Origin: Flammeovirgaceae bacterium
Lineage (GTDB): Bacteria; Bacteroidota; Bacteroidia; Cytophagales; Cyclobacteriaceae
DNA length: 12,334 bases
NCBI GenBank assembly: GCA_947457025.1
Contig: CANGUI010000029.1
Coordinates: forward strand, 1 to 12,334
Reading direction: 5' to 3'
The first letter of the stretch is position 1. Each line of letters opens with the position of its first letter. The notes below the pieces were generated by a model. The model had not been told where the DNA came from, ran no database searches, and saw only the letters and a program-made list of their open reading frames with translations. Shown here in pieces: positions 7,513 to 12,334 of this stretch. Made by a program: the position numbers and the translations under genes.

Positions 7513-9072
7513 TCAAAATTGACGCAACAGGTTAGCGATCGAACAGGCTGCCTGCACTTTGGTACGCAACTCGCCCGCACTCACACGTTCCTGTACCATT
7601 GAATCGCGGTGGCGCAACGTAACGGTTCCATCTACAAGGGTTTGGTGATCGAGGGTGGCGCAAAACGGAGTGCCAATAGCATCCATTCTGCGGTACCTTC
7701 GCCCGATTGTATCTTTATCTTCATAGTGACAGCGCAAATCGTATTTCAAGTCGCTCAACAGCTTTTCGGCTGCTTCGGGTAGTCCATCCTTCTTGACCAA
7801 TGGCAGGATAGCGAGTTTCACCGGTGCCAGCGTTGCCGGCAGGCGCAGAACAGTACGTTCGCTCCCCTCCTCCCCCGCTTCCTTGGACTCGATTTTCTCT
7901 TCTGTGTAGGCGGCACTGAGCGTAGCCAGAAACATCCGGTCAAGCCCGATGGAGGTTTCGATTACATACGGAATGTAACTGCGATTTTCGTCATGGTCGA
8001 AGTACTGCTGCTTCTTGCCGGAGTATTTTTCGTGACTACTCAGGTCGAAATCGGTTCGGCTGTGGATACCCTCGAGCTCTTTGAAGCCCATGGGAAATTG
8101 AAATTCGATATCACAGGCAGCGTTGGCATAGTGTGCCAGATTATCATGATCGTGAAACCGGTACCGCGCTTCGCCCAGGCCGAGGAGCTGGTGCCACTTG
8201 ATGCGCTTCGCCTTCCAGTACTCATACCATTTCATTTCCTCGCCCGGCTTCACAAAGAACTGCATCTCCATCTGCTCGAACTCGCGCATGCGAAAAATGA
8301 ACTGGCGCGCCACAATTTCATTTCGGAAAGCCTTGCCGATTTGCGCAATCCCAAACGGGATTTTCATGCGCCCCGTTTTTTGGACATTCAGAAAGTTGAC
8401 AAAAATGCCCTGCGCCGTTTCCGGACGCAGAAAAATCTTACTGGCATCTTCCGCAACAGATCCAATTTCAGTTGCAAACATCAGGTTGAATTGCCGCACG
8501 TCCGTCCAGTTACGGGTACCGGAAATTTCGCAGGCTACCTCCAGATCAACAACGAGTTGCTTCAAGCCCTCCATATCGTTCGCCCCCAGCGCTGACTTCA
8601 TGCGGGCTTTCGCATCATCAATTTTTTTCTGGTACTCTGCAACGCGGGTGTTGGTGGTGACAAACATTTCGCGGTTGAAGTTTTCGAAGCGCTTAGCTGC
8701 TTTCTCCACCTCTTTGTCGATCTTTTCCTGCAGTTTATCGATCGCCTTCTCGATGAGTTGGTCGGCCCGGTACCGTTTCTTGGAATCTTTGTTGTCGATC
8801 ATAGGATCGTTGAAGGCATCCACATGGCCAGATGCTTTCCAGGTGGTGGGATGCATAAAGATCGCGGCGTCAATCCCGACAATGTTATCGTGGAGTTGCG
8901 TCATGAATCGCCACCAGTATTCTTTGATGTTGTTCTTCAGTTCTACGCCCTGCTGGCCATAGTCGTACACGGATGCCAGGCCATCGTAGATTTCGCTGGA
9001 CGGAAAAACAAAGCCATACTCTTTTGCGTGGGAAATGACTTTCTTCAATAGGTTTTCTTCTTGCTGCGCCAT
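7513..9072 (-). CDS. glyS: Glycyl-tRNA synthetase, single-chain dimeric type
   Basis: With the ATG at 9072 the product has 519 residues. It charges tRNA-Gly with glycine in the cytoplasm. The N-terminal catalytic part begins ISHAKEYGFVFPSSEIYDGL and continues with VYDYGQQGVELKNNIKEYWW. Residues about 105-170 form a charged, probably coiled-coil insertion. RPETAQGIFVNF (216-227) follows. Class II motif 2 is FRNE (249-252) with the downstream REFEQMEMQFF, and motif 3 is SIGLDRMF (374-381). The C-terminal anticodon-binding domain covers about 411-510. This is the alpha-2 enzyme of Bacteroidota, archaea and eukaryotes, not the two-subunit GlyQ/GlyS form of E. coli. An in-frame ATG at 9123 would add 17 residues, but it lies upstream of the -7 box and the extension is not family-like. 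It is the first gene of a three-gene operon. Confidence 0.97.
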   Translation of the reverse strand: MAQQEENLLKKVISHAKEYGFVFPSSEIYDGLASVYDYGQQGVELKNNIKEYWWRFMTQLHDNIVGIDAAIFMHPTTWKASGHVDAFNDPMIDNKDSKKRYRADQLIEKAIDKLQEKIDKEVEKAAKRFENFNREMFVTTNTRVAEYQKKIDDAKARMKSALGANDMEGLKQLVVDLEVACEISGTRNWTDVRQFNLMFATEIGSVAEDASKIFLRPETAQGIFVNFLNVQKTGRMKIPFGIAQIGKAFRNEIVARQFIFRMREFEQMEMQFFVKPGEEMKWYEYWKAKRIKWHQLLGLGEARYRFHDHDNLAHYANAACDIEFQFPMGFKELEGIHSRTDFDLSSHEKYSGKKQQYFDHDENRSYIPYVIETSIGLDRMFLATLSAAYTEEKIESKEAGEEGSERTVLRLPATLAPVKLAILPLVKKDGLPEAAEKLLSDLKYDLRCHYEDKDTIGRRYRRMDAIGTPFCATLDHQTLVDGTVTLRHRDSMVQERVSAGELRTKVQAACSIANLLRQF

Positions 9073-9079
9073 AAGGCCG

Positions 9080-9087
9080 CAAAGATA
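9080..9087 (-). promoter_or_regulatory. -7 promoter box of glyS, next to the start codon
   Basis: TATCTTTG on the minus strand is an exact TAnnTTTG match. It ends 7 nt before the ATG at 9072. If transcription starts about 4 nt after the box, the mRNA would have only a few untranslated bases. No good TTG is visible at -33, and the region there is part of an inverted repeat. The position of the box fixes the start at 9072 and argues against the upstream ATG. Confidence 0.6.
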
Positions 9088-9092
9088 AAAAT

Positions 9093-9135
9093 CCTGCGGG
9101 TATAGCGGCAGGCCGTAGCCCATCTAACCCGCAGG
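9093..9135. repeat. 9-bp inverted repeat over the glyS -33 region
   Basis: CCTGCGGGT (9093-9101) is the exact reverse complement of ACCCGCAGG (9127-9135), with 25 nt between them. It begins 5 bp upstream of the glyS -7 box, so the repeat covers the region where the -33 element should be. It could be an operator or a structured DNA/RNA element. Between 9136 and 9248 there is only a minor hairpin (GGGC 9169-9172 with GCCC 9179-9182), and I see no gene there. Confidence 0.45.
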
Positions 9136-9248
9136 AAACCTTAAAACATGAACACACATTGCCAGGCTGGGCGCTGATGCCCGCCCCGAAGCTCCGTCCG
9201 TACGAGGGCTGACGCGCTGTCGGTTCGTGCGGCTATTCAATAAATTTC

Positions 9249-9256
9249 TATATTGA
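9249..9256 (+). promoter_or_regulatory. Possible -7 box for the UspA-antiporter operon
   Basis: TATATTGA at 9249-9256 and the overlapping TAAATTTC at 9241-9248 both resemble TAnnTTTG with mismatches. A TTC at 9224-9226 could serve as the upstream element. Either box would give a short leader before the ATG at 9270. The match is weak. Confidence 0.3.
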
Positions 9257-9269
9257 TCGCCGCTAATCG

Positions 9270-10127
9270 ATGTTACACTTCAAAAAAGTTGGCGTTGCGG
9301 TGTCTTTTGCGCCTACCACACCGGCGATGTTGGCCGAGGCAGGCCGCTTGGCCCGGATTTTTCATGCGCACCTGGTCGTGATGCATGTGGGGGCTACAAC
9401 GGAGGCGACCCGTGCGGCACTCCAAAAGCAACTGGCCTTTGCCGATCTGGATCCCGATCGCATCACGATGGACTGTGAAGAGGGAGACCCTGCGCGCCTG
9501 ATTCTAACTATGTGCATCCGCCACCGGGTTGATCTACTCGTTGCCGGAGCCTTACGCAAGGAAAAGCTGATTATTCATTATGTTGGCTCCGTGGCGCGCA
9601 AGATTCTGCGCCAGGCCCGATGTTCCGTGCTGGTGCTGGTGGCACCCAGCCGGGAGGACCGCCCATTTAAAAATGTAGTTGTGCATGCCGAAGACAGTCC
9701 CTACGCGTTCGAAGCGCTGCAAACGGCTTGCATCCTGGCGCATCAGGATCCAACCTGCTGGGTACACGTTACGCGTGAGATCAAAATGCTCGGGCTCACC
9801 ATGGCGGCTAACGAACAGCACACCGAAGATGAGTACAATCAGTCCCTCCAGCAACTCGTCCGGGAGGAAACCTATGAAGTGGAGCGCATGCTGCAGCGCA
9901 TTCCGCACCCCAAGATTCGGTTCAACATCAAAGTCCTGTCTGGCAAGTCCGGATATGAGTTAGGAAAGTTTGCCGAGCGTAAACAAGCCGATCTGTTGAT
10001 TGTAGGAGCACCTCCCCACCGCATGGCATTTCTAGACCGGGTTTTCCCGCATGATCTGGAGTACCTTTTTGCCGAACTGCCGACCAACCTGCTCATCGTT
10101 CAACCCACACACGCTACTACCGCATGA
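9270..10127 (+). CDS. Tandem universal stress protein (two UspA domains)
   Basis: The product has 285 residues and two UspA domains, about 4-125 (FKKVGVAVSFAPTTPAML ... CSVLVLVAP) and about 132-278 (FKNVVVHAEDSPYAFEAL ... TNLLIVQP). No signal peptide is seen, so it is probably cytoplasmic. The ATP-binding signature G-x2-G-x9-G-[ST] is imperfect. In domain 1, G93, G106 and S107 are in place but the middle glycine is R96. In domain 2 only the first glycine (G246) is kept. Nucleotide binding may therefore be weak or lost. The gene overlaps the antiporter start as ATGA, so the two are probably translated together, and Usp proteins paired with CPA2 transporters are thought to modulate transport under stress. 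That role is inferred from context. Confidence 0.88.
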   Translation: MLHFKKVGVAVSFAPTTPAMLAEAGRLARIFHAHLVVMHVGATTEATRAALQKQLAFADLDPDRITMDCEEGDPARLILTMCIRHRVDLLVAGALRKEKLIIHYVGSVARKILRQARCSVLVLVAPSREDRPFKNVVVHAEDSPYAFEALQTACILAHQDPTCWVHVTREIKMLGLTMAANEQHTEDEYNQSLQQLVREETYEVERMLQRIPHPKIRFNIKVLSGKSGYELGKFAERKQADLLIVGAPPHRMAFLDRVFPHDLEYLFAELPTNLLIVQPTHATTA

Positions 10128-11380
10128 ACAAACTCAGTCAGCCGGAAGTGCTTAGTCTGCTCATTCAGTTGAGCGTGATGTTATTTACGGGGCGCCTGTT
10201 TGCCGAGATTGCCCGCAAGCTCCAGCAGCCTGCCGTGGTAGGTGAAATCGTTGCCGGTATCATGCTGGGGCCGACTATTCTGGGCACGCTAGAGCCCGAC
10301 TGGTTTCAACATCTTTTTCCGAAAGGTAATTCGGCTCTGGTCTTAGACGGTTTCTCACAGGTAGCTGTCGTGTTGTTGTTGTTTACCGCCGGCCTGGAAG
10401 TTGATTTGCACATCGTACTGCGGCAAGGACGGCAGGCTTTCTTTACAAGCTTTCTGGGGCTGGTGGTGCCGTTCGCGCTGGGATTCGCTGTGCCGTTGCT
10501 TTTTCCCGCTTTTTTTGGAGTGGGCAATGAAAAAGAAATCTTGTTGTTCGCGCTTTTTCTCGGCACTTCCATGGCGATTACCGCGCTGCCTGTGATCGCG
10601 CGCGTATTGATGGATTTGGGAATGTTCAAATCACCCATGGGGATGCTCGTGATAGCCTCCGCTATGATTGATGATATTGTGGGATGGTTGATTTTTTCCG
10701 TGCTCCTGGGATGGATTGGCAAAGACATCCAACATGTTACCCTCATGCAAACGTTGGTGCTGACAGTCACCTTCACCGTGGTTACGCTTACGCTGGGGCG
10801 CAGTATCATCAACCGCATCCTCCCCTGGACCAACAAAAACCTCGCCTGGCCCGGGGGCCTGCTCTCGTTGTCTCTTGCGTTTTGTTTTTTGGCGGCTGCT
10901 TTCACCGAATACATTGGCATTCACGCAATTTTCGGTGCCTTCGTCATCGGCATCGCGCTCGGCGATTCGGAACATCTATCGGAACGGGCAAAAGAGATCG
11001 TGCACCAGTTTATCAACAATATTTTTGCACCCTTATTTTTTGTGGCCATTGGGTTGAAGGTGAATTTTGCCTCCAATTTTGATCTGTGGCTTACCCTCGC
11101 GATTGTGGCGATCGCATTTGCCGGAAAAATCATCGGCAGCGGATTGGGCACGCGGTTGGGTGGTTTCAGCTGGCGCGAATCGGCCGCCGCCGGCTTTGGC
11201 ATGAATGCGCGCGGTGCTATGGAAATTATTTTGGGGCTGGTTGCCCTGGAAAACAAGCTCATCAACGAGCGGATCTTTGTTTCGCTGGTGATCATGGCCC
11301 TGGTAACCAGCATGGCCAGCGGGCCACTAATGAAGTGGGCACTACGCAAAAAAATACCGGCACAAAAGCCGGCTGGATGA
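10124..11380 (+). CDS. CPA2-family cation/proton antiporter (Na+ or K+/H+ exchanger)
   Basis: The product has 418 residues and about 12-13 membrane helices and is an inner-membrane Na_H_Exchanger-domain protein. GEIVAGIMLGP (40-50) is the typical second-helix motif and LLLFTAGLEVDL (84-95) follows. The ion-binding pair D183-D184 in ASAMIDDIVGW is the DD motif of electrogenic CPA2 exchangers. K335 in AFAGKIIGSG matches the conserved lysine of NhaA/NapA-type proteins, and R363 lies in GFGMNARGAMEIILG. There is no C-terminal TrkA-N/RCK domain, so it is a short form and not a complete KefB/KefC. Whether it moves Na+ or K+ cannot be decided from sequence. It is the second gene of the UspA operon and converges with the kinase gene, 4 nt away. 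Confidence 0.93.
   Translation: MNKLSQPEVLSLLIQLSVMLFTGRLFAEIARKLQQPAVVGEIVAGIMLGPTILGTLEPDWFQHLFPKGNSALVLDGFSQVAVVLLLFTAGLEVDLHIVLRQGRQAFFTSFLGLVVPFALGFAVPLLFPAFFGVGNEKEILLFALFLGTSMAITALPVIARVLMDLGMFKSPMGMLVIASAMIDDIVGWLIFSVLLGWIGKDIQHVTLMQTLVLTVTFTVVTLTLGRSIINRILPWTNKNLAWPGGLLSLSLAFCFLAAAFTEYIGIHAIFGAFVIGIALGDSEHLSERAKEIVHQFINNIFAPLFFVAIGLKVNFASNFDLWLTLAIVAIAFAGKIIGSGLGTRLGGFSWRESAAAGFGMNARGAMEIILGLVALENKLINERIFVSLVIMALVTSMASGPLMKWALRKKIPAQKPAG
11348..11372 (-). terminator. Probable intrinsic terminator for the pnuC-kinase operon
   Basis: On the minus strand CCGGC (11372-11368), a 6-nt loop and GCCGG (11361-11357) form a short GC-rich stem, followed by TATTTTTTT (11356-11348). The T-run is on the minus strand only, so it would stop the leftward operon. 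It lies inside the last codons of the convergent antiporter gene. The stem is only 5 bp (6 with a G-U pair). Confidence 0.5.
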
Positions 11381-11384
11381 CTGC

Positions 11385-11903
11385 CTACAGGCGGTCTACC
11401 ATGGCCTTAACAAACGCGTCCCGCTCAGCATAGTTTCCCCGCACGAGCGTGTACGCAATACCTCGGCATTCCAACTCGTGCCGGAAGGATGCCAACATGG
11501 CCCTCCGTTGTTCATCGGACGCCAGGTCGCGCATGCCATCGGCTACCCACGGCACATCTGTGTCAAACAGAAAATAGTGGTCATACACCACCTCTCGCTC
11601 AAGTTCAAAGAGCAGAGCGGGCACACTACCGAGGTAGTGCCTGCAATAGATTTGCGTAGTAATCAGGTCAGTATCGCAAAATAAAAATCGATTGGCTGTT
11701 TTAATCTACTCGAGTACGCGCTGCGTCTGGGCACGCCCGATGCGCACAATATCATCCGCTGTAAAGGAATTGGATGTAACGAGTTCGCGGGCAACCTCGG
11801 GAACATAGTCGGTGTGATAGTGCGCCGCCAGGTGTCGGGCTAAGGTGGACTTCCCCGTGCTTTCCGGCCCGTAAAGGCAGATCAGTAGTATACCGTCGGT
11901 CAT
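11385..11903 (-). pseudogene. NadR-like nicotinamide riboside kinase (AAA/P-loop), interrupted by an in-frame TAG
   Basis: The frame covers 172 codons plus a final TAG. Codons 1-65 read from MTDGILLICLYGPESTGKST and include the Walker A motif GPESTGKST (12-20) and YVPEVARELV (33-42). Codon 66 is TAG (11708-11706). The same frame continues without shift as IKTANRFLFCDTDLITTQ and then through YDHYFLFDTDVPWVADGMRD to MVDRL. FCDTDLITT is the conserved second motif of NadR-type ribosylnicotinamide kinases, so the part after the stop is real coding sequence. The total length fits the kinase domain of NadR (about 170-190 residues). The kinase would phosphorylate nicotinamide riboside to NMN and trap what PnuC imports. 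It overlaps pnuC as ATGA. A single C-to-T change (CAG to TAG) would explain the stop. As read, only a 65-residue fragment with the P-loop would be made. A GTG at 11624 could start the last 79 residues but would leave out the FCDTD motif. Confidence 0.8.
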
Positions 11904-12334
11904 GGAATCCGATAAGATTTATACGCGCGCCACCAGTTGTATAACCCGTAGGCAGCGATGAATGTGAACAGCAGGTACAAAAAACTGTAGAATTTGATCC
12001 CGCGACTATAATACAGGTAGGTGGCCACCACGTCAACAGCGATCCAGACAATCCAGCTTTCGATTTTCTTTTCGATCATGTAAAAGGTGGTGAGCACGCT
12101 CATCACCGTAATGAAGGAATCCACATACGGTGCCGCGCTGGGCTGCCTAAACACCGACGGCACCCACTGGTGCAGGTGGGCGGCCAACGTCCCCAGCAGT
12201 GCCGTTCCGCCTATACCGACGGCCACCAGCAAAACGCGCTGGCGGGAGGTCATCCAACTCACCTTCAGGTGGCGACGGGCATCCTCCTCGTGTGTATGGG
12301 GATGGAGCCAGCGCCACCAGCCGAGCAGATTGGT
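11900..12334 (-). CDS. pnuC: PnuC-family nicotinamide riboside (vitamin) transporter, C-terminal part
   Basis: The frame is open to the window edge, so the true start lies beyond 12334; 144 codons and the stop are present. The first visible residues, TNLLGWWRWLHPH, contain the GWW-x-W motif of PnuC. Hydrophobic helices follow at about 38-54, 68-84, 90-107 and 115-133 of this fragment, including ESWIVWIAVDVVATYLYY and FYSFLYLLFTFIAAYGLYNW, where the aromatic residues typical of the substrate pore lie. PnuC proteins are facilitators of the SWEET-like fold that let in nicotinamide riboside, driven by phosphorylation inside the cell. A kinase gene directly downstream, overlapping by ATGA, supports nicotinamide riboside over thiamine or riboflavin as substrate. 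The GTG at 12262 is internal, because family sequence continues upstream of it. Confidence 0.9.
   Translation of the reverse strand, partial: TNLLGWWRWLHPHTHEEDARRHLKVSWMTSRQRVLLVAVGIGGTALLGTLAAHLHQWVPSVFRQPSAAPYVDSFITVMSVLTTFYMIEKKIESWIVWIAVDVVATYLYYSRGIKFYSFLYLLFTFIAAYGLYNWWRAYKSYRIP

Noticed and set aside
8198..8962. 254-codon open frame antisense to glyS
   Set aside because: It lies fully opposite a conserved synthetase, and the translation is rich in Ser/Phe runs without motifs.
9073..9123. 17-residue N-terminal extension of glycyl-tRNA synthetase
   Set aside because: It would need translation of sequence upstream of the -7 box, and it is not like other GlyRS N-termini.
9148..9177. Nine-residue open frame (MNTHCQAGR) in the glyS-UspA gap, as a possible leader peptide
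   Set aside because: It has no attenuator hairpin with T-run, no clear promoter and no relation to glycine codons; chance is enough to explain it.
10306..10920. 204-codon open frame antisense to the antiporter gene
   Set aside because: The translation is hydrophilic, Ser/Lys/Asn-rich and without motifs; the opposite strand encodes a clear antiporter.
11385..11624. Separate gene starting at GTG 11624
   Set aside because: Family-like sequence continues upstream of the GTG in the same frame up to the TAG at 11706, so this is the second half of the interrupted kinase.

Overview
The window looks like a chromosomal segment from a member of the Bacteroidota, most likely the Cytophagales. The evidence is indirect. 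Promoter-like TAnnTTTG boxes sit upstream of several genes, and clear Shine-Dalgarno sites are absent. There is a DUF1573 lipid-free secreted protein, a histidine kinase with the N-terminus typical of the phylum, and a glycyl-tRNA synthetase of the single-chain type with the Bacteroidota-style insertion. All recognisable genes are of housekeeping or common accessory type. I see no phage, IS element, CRISPR array, tRNA or rRNA, and no clear candidate for a wholly new system.

Layout. Positions 1-128 hold the N-terminus of a leftward sensor histidine kinase that runs off the window. Divergent from it is a small secreted DUF1573 protein (288-689), which ends at a strong bidirectional terminator (755-786). 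From the other side, two leftward genes run into that terminator: a Rossmann/DUF2520 protein (1742-2533) and a secreted DUF1080 protein (793-1722) that carries an unusual TonB-plug-like segment at its N-terminus. A CoA-transferase of the acetyl-CoA hydrolase/4-hydroxybutyrate CoA-transferase family (2621-3916) faces right and converges on a membrane fatty-acid-hydroxylase/alkylglycerol-monooxygenase-like protein (4065-5339).

Next comes a tight leftward operon, glycyl-tRNA synthetase (7513-9072), a class I methyltransferase (6715-7509) and a dGTPase-family HD hydrolase (5396-6718). The junctions are 3 nt apart and then overlap by 4 nt (ATGA). The glyS promoter box is almost on top of the start codon, so its mRNA would be nearly leaderless. 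Divergent from glyS is a rightward two-gene operon, a tandem UspA protein (9270-10127) overlapping by ATGA with a CPA2-type cation/proton antiporter (10124-11380), which suggests a stress-linked ion-homeostasis unit.

The right end is a leftward pair: a PnuC-type vitamin transporter (running off the window at 12334) overlapping a NadR-like nicotinamide riboside kinase (11385-11903). PnuC uptake and kinase trapping normally work together in NAD salvage. Here the kinase reading frame is interrupted by an in-frame TAG at codon 66, with clearly homologous coding sequence in the same frame on both sides. That is the most notable oddity of the window: a fresh nonsense mutation, a sequencing error, or (less likely) readthrough.
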